Below are positions 5,746 to 12,142 of a stretch of 12,142 nucleotides of DNA, one piece after another. Origin of the DNA: Candidatus Beckwithbacteria bacterium. GTDB lineage: Bacteria > Patescibacteriota > Microgenomatia > UBA1400 > CG1-02-47-37. The DNA is taken from NCBI GenBank assembly GCA_030699295.1, contig JAUYJQ010000036.1, forward strand, positions 1 through 12,142, given 5' to 3'. A model generated the notes under the pieces. The model was not told where the DNA came from, made no database searches, and saw only the letters and a program-made list of their open reading frames with translations. Both the position numbers and the translations under genes were made by a program. Numbering within the stretch: the first letter of the stretch is position 1; every line of letters starts with the position of its first letter.

Positions 5746-6712
5746 GGGCTAATTTATCCTGGAAGTAGGTAATGGTTTTTTTCAAGCCCCGGCTGAATCT
5801 GATTTTCGGCTGCCAATTTAATAGTTTTTTAGCGCGGGAAATATCCGGCCGGCGCTTTTCCGGGTCGTCTTCAGGCAGTTCCATGGCCTCAATTTTGATC
5901 GGCGAGTCAGAACCGGTGGCCCGTTTAATTTTTTTAGCCAGGTCCAAGACTGAAAACTCTTCCGGATTACCCAGGTTAATCACTTGGCCCTTAGTCGTGT
6001 CGGTCAGCATGGCTTTTTTAAGGCCGATAACCAGATCGTCAACAAAGCAAAAACTGCGGGTCTGTTTGCCTTTGCCGTAGATAGTCAGCGGTTCATGGGT
6101 CAGCGCCTGAACGATAAAATTAGCCACCGCCCGCCCGTCTTTGATATCCATGCGCGGGCCATAGGTATTAAAAATCCGGACAATCCGGGCGTTTAATTTA
6201 AAGCGGCGGATGTAAACAAAGGTTAAGGCCTCACCGAAGCGTTTGCTTTCGTCATAGCAGGAGCGGACGCCGATCGGGTTGACGTAGCCCCAGTAGCTTT
6301 CCGGCTGGGGATGTTCTTTGGGATCGCCGTAGACCTCGGAAGTGGAGGCAAATAAAAACTTGGCTTTTTGCTTGCGGGCTAATCTTAACAATCTCCGGGT
6401 GCCGATCGAGTTAGCGTCCATGGTTTCTAAAGGCAGGTTCATGTAAGACAGCGGGCTGGAGGCATTGGGGCTGGCCGGGCTGGCTAAATGGAAAATATAG
6501 TCGATTTTTTCTTCGCTTAAGACTTCCGGCAGGGGCTTGCTGATATCGGCGTTAATCAGCAGGAATTTTGGCTGGGACAGCAGAGGGGCCACGTTGGCTT
6601 TCTTGCCGGTCAAAAAATTATCAAGACAGATGACCCGAAAACCGTCTTTTAATAAACTTTGACACAAGTGAGAACCGATAAAACCGGCACCGCCGGCAAC
6701 TAGAACCTGCAT
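5732..6712 (-). CDS. UDP-glucuronate decarboxylase (UDP-xylose synthase)-like SDR
   Basis: The protein is 326 residues from the ATG at 6712. In order: GGAGFIG at 7-13, LDNFLTGKKANV at 30-41, HLASPASP at 75-82, STSEVYGDP at 123-131, YWGYVNPIGVRSCYDESKR at 140-158 with catalytic YDESK, RIFNTYGPRM at 179-188, and YGKGKQTRSFCFVDDL at 212-227. The HLASPASP, NPIGVRSCYDE and QTRSF blocks together are the signature of UDP-glucuronate decarboxylases, which convert UDP-GlcA to UDP-xylose (or stop at the 4-keto-pentose). A longer reading starting at 6769 adds 19 residues that run antisense into the divergent gene and precede the Rossmann strand, so I rejected it. It heads the minus operon and overlaps the epimerase by 14 bases; both enzymes draw on UDP-glucuronate. 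Confidence 0.9.
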   Translation of the reverse strand: MQVLVAGGAGFIGSHLCQSLLKDGFRVICLDNFLTGKKANVAPLLSQPKFLLINADISKPLPEVLSEEKIDYIFHLASPASPNASSPLSYMNLPLETMDANSIGTRRLLRLARKQKAKFLFASTSEVYGDPKEHPQPESYWGYVNPIGVRSCYDESKRFGEALTFVYIRRFKLNARIVRIFNTYGPRMDIKDGRAVANFIVQALTHEPLTIYGKGKQTRSFCFVDDLVIGLKKAMLTDTTKGQVINLGNPEEFSVLDLAKKIKRATGSDSPIKIEAMELPEDDPEKRRPDISRAKKLLNWQPKIRFSRGLKKTITYFQDKLAHEQK

Positions 6713-6719
6713 TCTCCTT
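6713..6719 (-). promoter_or_regulatory. Shine-Dalgarno AAGGAGA directly before the decarboxylase start
   Basis: On the minus strand AAGGAG ends only one base before the ATG at 6712. This is the strongest Shine-Dalgarno in the window, but its spacing is shorter than the usual 5-9 bases. No alternative in-frame start lies between this ATG and the Rossmann glycines, so the start is kept. Confidence 0.55.
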
Positions 6720-6737
6720 ATGATAATATCATAGTCA
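6713..6737. promoter_or_regulatory. Divergent promoter region with a 15-bp palindrome
   Basis: The 25 bases separate the decarboxylase (minus) and the small flippase gene (plus). Bases 6719-6733 form the perfect palindrome TATGATA-A-TATCATA. Because of the symmetry each strand starts with TATGAT, a five-of-six match to the -10 consensus (plus 6719-6724, minus 6733-6728). Predicted transcripts would have leaders of only about 7-9 bases. It may equally be an operator for a dimeric regulator. No convincing -35 was found on either side. Confidence 0.5.
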
Positions 6738-7076
6738 ATGCGCTTTGTCCTGATCTTTGTACCGATCATTCTGGCCGCTCTTGGGCAGCTGATTTTAAAA
6801 GCCGGGATGAATCAGGTGGGTAAGTTTGATTTTGTCAGAAGTTTTACCAACCCGCTGGTTTTACTCGGTTTGGCCTTTTATGGAGTCAGCCTGATTTTAT
6901 GGATGATGGTTCTCACTCGCGAAAATTTAAGCTTTGTTTACCCGCTGGTAGCCTTTTCCTATGTTTTAACCGTGACTTTGTCCCGTTTTGTTTTACACGA
7001 GCCGGTGCCGTCTTTAAGATGGCTGGGTTTGGCGGTAATTGTGGCGGGCATTCTTTTGGTAGCCAAAAGTGCTTGA
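6738..7076 (+). CDS. Small four-helix DMT/EamA protein, ArnE/ArnF-like flippase subunit
   Basis: The 112-residue protein has four hydrophobic helices: about 1-20, 39-60, 65-84 and 90-111. The first reads LAALGQLILKAG; GQLxxK is typical of ArnE-type proteins, which flip undecaprenyl-phosphate-aminoarabinose. The glutamate used by drug-exporting SMR proteins (E14 in EmrE) is replaced by alanine (A14), arguing against multidrug efflux. ArnE works with ArnF; only one such gene is visible, so it may act as a homodimer or have a partner elsewhere. It is the first gene of the plus operon, divergent from the decarboxylase, and overlaps the Wzx-like gene by 8 bases. No Shine-Dalgarno is seen, consistent with a very short leader. 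The likely role is moving a polyprenyl-phosphate monosaccharide to the outer face for the GT-C enzymes. Confidence 0.75.
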   Translation: MRFVLIFVPIILAALGQLILKAGMNQVGKFDFVRSFTNPLVLLGLAFYGVSLILWMMVLTRENLSFVYPLVAFSYVLTVTLSRFVLHEPVPSLRWLGLAVIVAGILLVAKSA

Positions 7077-8316
7077 ATTTCTTCAAACTAAAACAATTAA
7101 AGATACAGCCGTGGTCACCGCGGGCATGGCTTTATCGACGCTGTTATCGGCTGCCAGTATTTTTTTGCTGGCCCGGTGGCTGGGGCCGGCTAGCTTTGGC
7201 TTGTATGCCACGGCTTTAGCAGTGGCAGTGATCGTTACCGATGCCTTGGAATTGGCGATTTCCAACGCCATTGTTAAGTTTTCCAGCCGCCAGGGGCCGG
7301 AAGCGGCGGCCTTTATCCATTACGGTTTTAAACTCAAATTGCGCTTAGGCTTTTTGGTCGGCGCCGGTTTTGCCCTGTTAAGTTACCTGGTGGCCGACTG
7401 GATTCACCCCCAGCTTAAACTGCCCCTGCTGGTTAGTGCCTTGTTTGTGCCGGTAGTTTTCTGGTCACGGTTCCCCCGATCGCTGCTTCGGGCGCAAAAA
7501 CGATTTCTGGCTGACTCGGTTCTGGAGAACATTACCAGCTCGGCCCGGCTCGCCGGGATCGGTCTGTTTTACTGGTTGGGGAAGTTAACAATAATTGCCG
7601 GCCTGGCCGCCTATCTGGGGGGCAATCTGGCGGCGTTGGCGGTCGGGGTATTTTTGATCGACTGGAAATTTTTAAAGGCTAAGATAGAGGCTAAGGTTAA
7701 GCGGCAGTTTTTTGGTTTTCAAAAATGGCTGACTTTGGGATTTATTGTTGCCGCTGTCCACAGCCGGATTGACACAGTTTTGCTGTTAAAACTGGTTGGA
7801 CCGGAGGCGACCGGGATTTACCAGGCGGCTTACCGGTTTTTTATGCCGGTGATTCAGTTAGCCTCGGTATTGTCACTGGTGTTTGCTCCCCGGTTTGCCT
7901 CGTTTCCGGATTTGGCTACCAGCCGAGTTTATTTGTTTAAAGCCGTCCGGCTATCTTTGCTAATCGGCGCGGCAGTCCTGGTGATGATTCCCTTGGCGGC
8001 CTGGCTGGTGCAACTGATTTTCGGGGCGGAGTATCTTGGAGCTATCCTGCCGGTGCAGATCTTGGCGATAGGTTTTTTTGGCTTTATTGCCGGCGCTCCC
8101 TGGGTGTCATTCCTGCTTTACTTTGCGGCTAAGGCCAAAACTTTCTTTTATCTAAATTTGGTTCAACTAGGGTTGATTGTTGGCTTAAATTTGTGGCTGA
8201 CGCCGCGGTTTCAGGCGGTCGGAGCGGCGCTGGCGGCCAGCCTGACACTGCTTTTAACCAACCTTTTGATTGCCGCCGTCACCTGGCGGTTACTCTATGC
8301 CAAACAAAAAAATTAA
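7069..8316 (+). CDS. Polysaccharide flippase, Wzx-like (MOP superfamily)
   Basis: The 415-residue integral membrane protein begins with KDTAVVTAGMALSTLLSAAS and LLARWLGPASFGLYATAL, the characteristic first two helices of the polysaccharide-synthesis branch of the MOP superfamily. About 12 hydrophobic segments follow, and the length fits Wzx (roughly 400-480 residues). FRAVGAALAASL-type text near the C-terminus (FQAVGAALAASLTLLLTNLL) is also typical. It would flip a polyprenyl-diphosphate-linked oligosaccharide across the cytoplasmic membrane. The start is a GTG that overlaps the previous stop by 8 bases, with no Shine-Dalgarno, so coupling is expected. No Wzy polymerase or ligase is identifiable in this window. 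Confidence 0.9.
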   Translation: MLEFLQTKTIKDTAVVTAGMALSTLLSAASIFLLARWLGPASFGLYATALAVAVIVTDALELAISNAIVKFSSRQGPEAAAFIHYGFKLKLRLGFLVGAGFALLSYLVADWIHPQLKLPLLVSALFVPVVFWSRFPRSLLRAQKRFLADSVLENITSSARLAGIGLFYWLGKLTIIAGLAAYLGGNLAALAVGVFLIDWKFLKAKIEAKVKRQFFGFQKWLTLGFIVAAVHSRIDTVLLLKLVGPEATGIYQAAYRFFMPVIQLASVLSLVFAPRFASFPDLATSRVYLFKAVRLSLLIGAAVLVMIPLAAWLVQLIFGAEYLGAILPVQILAIGFFGFIAGAPWVSFLLYFAAKAKTFFYLNLVQLGLIVGLNLWLTPRFQAVGAALAASLTLLLTNLLIAAVTWRLLYAKQKN

Positions 8317-9313
8317 ATTAGCTATCTTGAGTTTTTATTCCGGTTTAGTCAGCCGGGGCGTGGAAACATTTGTAGCCGAATTATCCGCCCGGATCAAAGA
8401 TAAAGTCGATTTGACAGTTTATCACGGCGACTCGCTGCCCGGCCGGTCAAACTGCTTAAGCTATTTATTCCTGGATTCGCCCAGTTTGGCAATCAAGCAG
8501 TTCACTCAAAAGAGTTTGTCTAAATTCAACGACGATCCGCCGGATATTATCATGGCTTTAAATAATGGTTGGATGAGCTTGCTTTGTAAACGATTTTGCC
8601 AGCAGCACCGGACAAAGTTAATTTTAGCCGGTTTTTCCGGCATCGGCTGGGACGATAAAGTTAATTTGTGGCTCAAACCCGATTGTTTTGTGGCCGCCAC
8701 TTCTTGGCAGGCGCAGTGGGCCAAGACCATTAATCATAGAGCCAGAATTGAAACGATCAACATCGGCGTTGACACCAATCGATTCCGGCCGGACGGGGAC
8801 AAGTTTAACCATGGTTTAAAGCCGCCGGTAATTTTGGTAGTCGCCGGACCGCAAAAATTTAAACGGGTGGATTTGGCGATTGCCGCCGTCAGTCGTTTGC
8901 CGGTAGCCAGTTTACTGGTCGTTGGTCAACAGGAAGACAAGATTAACGGTCTTGGCCGCAAGCTTTTGGGCGGGCGTTACCGGAATATTCAGGTTGACTA
9001 TCAAGATTTGGACGGGGTATACCGCGCTTGCCGTGTTTACACTTTACCGTCTGGTAGCAGCGAAGCCTATGGGATCAGTATTTTGGAAGCTATGGCTTCT
9101 GGACTAGCGGTAGTGGTCAATGATGACCCGATCAGGCGGGAGCTGGTAGGCAAGGCGGGAATTCTAGTGAATCCGGCCAATTTAAATAGTTATACCGATG
9201 GATTAAAAAATGCCTTGAAACTGGGTGGTAAGAACAATCGTCAACAGGCCCTAAAATTTTCCTGGGATAAAATCAGCCGGCAATACTTGGATTTATGCTC
9301 AAACTTGGTTTAA
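8297..9313 (+). CDS. Glycosyltransferase family 4
   Basis: The 338-residue GT-B enzyme begins KKIKLAILSFYSGLVSRGVETFVAELS, the N-terminal acceptor domain with its glycine loop. The linker INIGVDTNRFRP lies at 155-165. The donor domain has VVAGPQKFKRVDLAIAA with K187/K189/R190 and then GSSEAYGISILEAMASG at 253-269, in which E256 and E264 form the E-x7-E motif of retaining GT4 enzymes. It is cytoplasmic, and the sugar is unknown. I chose the ATG at 8297: GGCGG lies about 6-7 bases upstream and the protein then starts at the first strand. A TTG start at 8270 would only add nine residues read inside the flippase. It overlaps the flippase by 20 bases and the following membrane GT by 19. Confidence 0.9.
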   Translation: MPNKKIKLAILSFYSGLVSRGVETFVAELSARIKDKVDLTVYHGDSLPGRSNCLSYLFLDSPSLAIKQFTQKSLSKFNDDPPDIIMALNNGWMSLLCKRFCQQHRTKLILAGFSGIGWDDKVNLWLKPDCFVAATSWQAQWAKTINHRARIETINIGVDTNRFRPDGDKFNHGLKPPVILVVAGPQKFKRVDLAIAAVSRLPVASLLVVGQQEDKINGLGRKLLGGRYRNIQVDYQDLDGVYRACRVYTLPSGSSEAYGISILEAMASGLAVVVNDDPIRRELVGKAGILVNPANLNSYTDGLKNALKLGGKNNRQQALKFSWDKISRQYLDLCSNLV

Positions 9314-10539
9314 TTGGTTTAATCATTTTGCTGACTTTGGGGATTACCAAGCCGTTTATCGGCCATCACGACTGGAACGGCGTTTATTACTCAAATATTG
9401 CCAGAAACTATCTGCAAGTCGGTTTATTGACCAGCCGATTAGGTCAAGTGACTGAGTTTGGCGTCATCGAGGAGCCGCAAAGTTTTTACACCCATTATCC
9501 GCCGCTATTAACCTTAATCATGGCCGGCTGGTTTAAGCTTGTTGGCGTCGGAGACTGGCAGGCCCGGTTAGTGCCGCTGGTGTTTACAATCGGTAGTTTA
9601 TTAGTCTTGGTTCAGCTCTTTAACTATTTAAAGTTTAAACCCTGGGCGAGCCTGGCCGGTTTGGCGGTTGGCCTGACCCCAATGTGGCGCTATTTTTCCC
9701 GAATGCCGTCACAGGAAGCCTTGATAGTTTTTTTCAGCTTGGCCTCCCTGCTTTTTTTCCTTCAGGGGAAAAAGCGAAGTTTTTATTGGATGGTGATTTT
9801 AAACGGCCTTTCCGGTTGGGCGGGGTATTGGCTTTACCCCTGGTTACTTTTGTTAAATAAGCGGCGGCAGTGGCTGGTTAAAGCCGGGATTATCCTGGTA
9901 ATTATTTTTTTTCTCCACTTGGGTCACACTTATTTATTAACCGGCTCAGCTGTAGGTGGCGGCTTGTTGGAAGCGCTGCTGCTTCGGTTGAACCTATCGC
10001 CGCCACCAGAATTTACCTGGTGGAACTATTTAATATTGGAAAAGGGGCGGCTGGCGGCTTTTTACACCCTGACACTTTTAGGCGCGGCGGTTTTGAGCAC
10101 GCTTATCAAGCGTCAGCGCTTGCTTTGGGTTTTACTGGGCTGGGGACTGTCTTATCCGCTGATCTTTTCTAACGTGGTTTTTGTCCACGACTACTTTAAT
10201 ATCTTTTTCATTCCCTGGTTGGCAGTAGCCACAGCTTACTTATTCATCCGGGCCAAACCGGCACTAGTGATTGTTTTTGCCCTGCTGGTTTTTTGGGAAC
10301 GTAATCCTTTTTACCAAGCGTTGATGGTTACCCACAGTTTCCAGCCGGGGTACGAGTTGGGTCAGCAGATAAACCAAGCTGTTCCTATGGCAGAGACGGC
10401 TTTTGTTATCGGCAGCGATGAATTCATTGAGCCGCAAAACTTATTTGTCAGTTACTACAGCAACCGGAATATAATTTACTTAAATGATACCCGGTCCTTG
10501 CCAAATGAAGCCAAATACGTGTTTAATTTAGACAGATGA
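9295..10539 (+). CDS. GT39/PMT-like (GT-C) membrane glycosyltransferase
   Basis: The 414-residue polytopic protein starts with a hydrophobic helix, then GHHDWNGVYYSNIARNYL, where D26 sits at the position of the catalytic acidic residue of the first extracytoplasmic loop. HYPPLLTLIMAGWFKLVG follows, matching the H-PP-L motif after the second helix in GT39-type enzymes. FSRMPSQEALIVFFSLASL corresponds to the later SQEA segment. Several further helices and a short soluble tail of about 65 residues complete it. Family members use a polyprenyl-phosphate sugar donor on the outer face. Unlike the other two membrane GTs here, the first-loop motif is D-W rather than D-E, so donor or acceptor choice may differ. 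The start overlaps the GT4 by 19 bases, and its stop overlaps the next ATG as ATGA. Confidence 0.85.
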   Translation: MLKLGLIGLIILLTLGITKPFIGHHDWNGVYYSNIARNYLQVGLLTSRLGQVTEFGVIEEPQSFYTHYPPLLTLIMAGWFKLVGVGDWQARLVPLVFTIGSLLVLVQLFNYLKFKPWASLAGLAVGLTPMWRYFSRMPSQEALIVFFSLASLLFFLQGKKRSFYWMVILNGLSGWAGYWLYPWLLLLNKRRQWLVKAGIILVIIFFLHLGHTYLLTGSAVGGGLLEALLLRLNLSPPPEFTWWNYLILEKGRLAAFYTLTLLGAAVLSTLIKRQRLLWVLLGWGLSYPLIFSNVVFVHDYFNIFFIPWLAVATAYLFIRAKPALVIVFALLVFWERNPFYQALMVTHSFQPGYELGQQINQAVPMAETAFVIGSDEFIEPQNLFVSYYSNRNIIYLNDTRSLPNEAKYVFNLDR

Positions 10540-11372
10540 GGCAACTATCGCTTTCGGTGATCATTCCGGCTTATAACGAGGTGGACACTATTGGTTTATG
10601 CCTGGAGTCTTTAAAGCAGCAGACGGACTTGCCTTTAGAAATTTTGGTAGTTGATGATGGCTCGACTGATGGAACTGCTTCAGTGGTTAAACAGTTGGCT
10701 CAAAGTTATCAACGGGTCAGGCTTTTGTCACAAGCGCATCTCGGGCCGGCCAAAGCCCGTAATTTGGCCGTCAATCAGGCCAAAGGTGAGGTGTTGGTGT
10801 TTGTCGACGCGGACATGGAGTTTTCGCCTGATTTTCTGGTGGTTTTAACTAAGCCGATTTTTTTAAGTCAGGCCCGCGGCACCTGGTCGGGTGAAGAATG
10901 GGTGAAAAACTGGACTAATGTTTGGGCCAGGTGCTGGAACTTTAATCAAGGCCGAAAGACGGCCAGCATGGTTGGCAATCGGGGTCAAAAGCGGGTATTC
11001 CGGGCGGTTTTAACCAGCGAGTTTTTGCGGGTTAAGGGTTTTGACAGCATCGGTTATACCGACGACTGGACTTTGGTCAGTAAACTCGGTTACCAGCCCA
11101 AAGCCACCCGGGCAAAATTTTACCATCATAACCCTGACTTGCTCAAAGATGTTTTTTCACAAGCCTACTGGATCGGGAAGAGACAGTATAAACTAAGTAG
11201 TTTGGGTATAATCGTTACTCTTGTGAAATATAACCCGGGGTTTAGCCTGATCAGCGGTCTTTTCAAAAGCCTGTTTTTTGCCGAACCCAGATTTATTGTC
11301 TTTAAGCTGGTTCATGACTGGGGTATCTGGCGCGGAGCCTGGGATAAACTGACGAAAGGCAACCGCTACTAA
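10536..11372 (+). CDS. Glycosyltransferase family 2
   Basis: This 278-residue GT-A enzyme begins LSLSVIIPAYNEVDTI, then VVDDGSTDGT at 38-47, the conserved LGPAKARNLAVNQAKGEVLVFVDAD block with metal-binding DAD at 91-93, and a TDDW segment (175-178) in the position of the catalytic base (often ED or DD). The C-terminal region near 205-260 has two hydrophobic stretches that could touch the membrane. It probably adds one sugar to a lipid-linked intermediate in the cytoplasm; specificity is unknown. The ATGA overlap with the preceding gene and a zero-base junction with the next place it firmly within the plus operon. Confidence 0.9.
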   Translation: MRQLSLSVIIPAYNEVDTIGLCLESLKQQTDLPLEILVVDDGSTDGTASVVKQLAQSYQRVRLLSQAHLGPAKARNLAVNQAKGEVLVFVDADMEFSPDFLVVLTKPIFLSQARGTWSGEEWVKNWTNVWARCWNFNQGRKTASMVGNRGQKRVFRAVLTSEFLRVKGFDSIGYTDDWTLVSKLGYQPKATRAKFYHHNPDLLKDVFSQAYWIGKRQYKLSSLGIIVTLVKYNPGFSLISGLFKSLFFAEPRFIVFKLVHDWGIWRGAWDKLTKGNRY

Positions 11373-12142
11373 ATGATCGGATTAATTTTAATTCTGGCAT
11401 TATTTCTTAGATTGATTAATCTGGACCAGCCGTTATGGCTGGACGAAGCCATCCAGTTTAAAGCCATCAGCCAGTTTTCCTTACCGGAGTTATTTAAGGT
11501 TTATCTGCCGACTGATTTTAACCCGCCGCTTTCATACCTAGTTAACTTTTACTTCAGTCAGCTGGTTGGTTACTCAGAAATTGCCCTGCGTTTGCCCTCG
11601 GTTATCTTTGGGGCGGTGACCGTTTGGCTGGTTTATAAACTCGGGGGCAAGTGGCCTGCCCTGTTACTTGCTACATCCGGTCTGCATATTTATTATTCCC
11701 AGGAAGCGCGGATGTACAGCCTGGTGACATTGGCAGTGACCGCTTCGTTTTGGGCCTTACTCAATAAAAAATGGTTTGTTTACACAGTGGCTTCACTGGC
11801 CGCTTTATACAGCCATTATTTGGCGGTATTTATTTTCCCGGCCCAGCTTGGCTGGGTCAAGAAAACTGAAGTCAAGCCATTAATGCTGGCCTGGCTGGTA
11901 ATCGCCGTTGGCTTTTTTCCCTGGCTGCCGACTTTTATAAAACAACTGGCAGGGGGGCAGGCAGTCGGCGGCACGGTTTGGGGTGGGGTTATCGGCGGCT
12001 TGAGCCTAAAAAATGTCTTGTTGGTTCCGGTCAAGTTTTTAATCGGCCGGGTGAGCCCGGATAATAATTACTTATTTGCCGCGGTCATGGTTTTGCCGCT
12101 CCTGTTTACAGGGTGGCTATTACTGCGGGGGATCAGGCGCAG
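11373..12142 (+). CDS. GT39/PMT-like (GT-C) membrane glycosyltransferase, partial (C-terminus beyond window)
   Basis: About 256 residues are visible before the right edge, translated by hand. The first helix MIGLILILALFLRLINL is followed by LWLDEAIQFK with D24-E25, the catalytic acidic pair of GT39-like enzymes. FNPPLSYLVNFYFSQLVG then carries the PP-L motif, and YYSQEARMYSLVTL the canonical SQEARMY-L motif. This is the most typical GT39-like protein of the three in the window. The ATG directly follows the preceding TAA with no gap; AAAGG lies about 14 bases upstream. It should transfer a polyprenyl-phosphate-linked sugar on the outer membrane face; the acceptor is unknown. Confidence 0.9.
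   Translation, partial: MIGLILILALFLRLINLDQPLWLDEAIQFKAISQFSLPELFKVYLPTDFNPPLSYLVNFYFSQLVGYSEIALRLPSVIFGAVTVWLVYKLGGKWPALLLATSGLHIYYSQEARMYSLVTLAVTASFWALLNKKWFVYTVASLAALYSHYLAVFIFPAQLGWVKKTEVKPLMLAWLVIAVGFFPWLPTFIKQLAGGQAVGGTVWGGVIGGLSLKNVLLVPVKFLIGRVSPDNNYLFAAVMVLPLLFTGWLLLRGIRR

Noticed and set aside
5772..6196. Small plus-strand open frames opposite the decarboxylase
   Set aside because: They are antisense shadows of a gene with a full set of SDR motifs.
6713..6769. Upstream extension of the decarboxylase to 6769
   Set aside because: It would add 19 basic residues before the Rossmann strand and overlap the divergent flippase start; the ATG at 6712 has a Shine-Dalgarno.
6738..7076. Small multidrug-resistance (EmrE-type) efflux protein
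   Set aside because: The essential membrane glutamate is alanine here and the first helix has the GQLxxK pattern of ArnE-type proteins; the context is glycan synthesis.
8270..8296. TTG start nine codons upstream for the GT4 gene
   Set aside because: The added residues are proline/glycine rich with no family match and lie inside the flippase; the ATG at 8297 begins at the first strand.

Overview
The window is a densely packed cell-surface polysaccharide / glycoconjugate locus, interrupted by a small REP-associated tyrosine transposase (RAYT) module. Its style suggests a Candidate Phyla Radiation (Patescibacteria) genome, possibly Microgenomates-like: short enzymes, nearly every gene overlapping the next, many starts without a Shine-Dalgarno sequence, several GT-C membrane glycosyltransferases, and a RAYT. 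That placement is inference; no phylogenetic marker gene is present. TGA is used as a stop, so the recoded UGA=Gly lineages are not indicated. After start correction only about 69 bases of 12,142 lie outside genes, and the longest gap is 25 bases.

Layout. (1) Minus strand, 2207 to 1: a SAM methyltransferase, a polyprenyl-phosphate sugar synthase-like GT2, and a GT4 glycosyltransferase cut by the window edge. (2) A 24-base divergent promoter region, then a plus-strand pair: a GT39/PMT-like membrane glycosyltransferase (2232-3461) and a small GT2 (3446-4114). (3) Minus strand, 6712 to 4122: a UDP-glucuronate decarboxylase-like SDR, a UDP-glucuronate 4-epimerase-like SDR and the AT-rich RAYT gene. 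Four identical 23-base REP hairpins lie here: two inside the RAYT coding sequence and one at each edge, where they supply the last codons and the stop of the neighbouring sugar genes. (4) A 25-base divergent region with a 15-bp palindrome, then a plus-strand operon (6738 to the right edge): a small ArnE/F-like flippase subunit, a Wzx-like flippase, a GT4, a second membrane GT, a GT2 and a third membrane GT (partial).

How the genes fit together (inference). The two SDR enzymes would make UDP-xylose and UDP-galacturonate from UDP-glucuronate. The ALG5-like GT2 would load a sugar onto polyprenyl phosphate, the small four-helix protein could flip that lipid-linked monosaccharide, and the three GT-C enzymes would use it outside the membrane. 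The cytoplasmic GT2 and GT4 enzymes would build a lipid-linked oligosaccharide exported by the Wzx-like flippase.

The most unusual part is 4094-4803, where the RAYT carries copies of its probable target hairpin inside its own reading frame, and the same hairpin has become the C-terminus of two unrelated enzymes.
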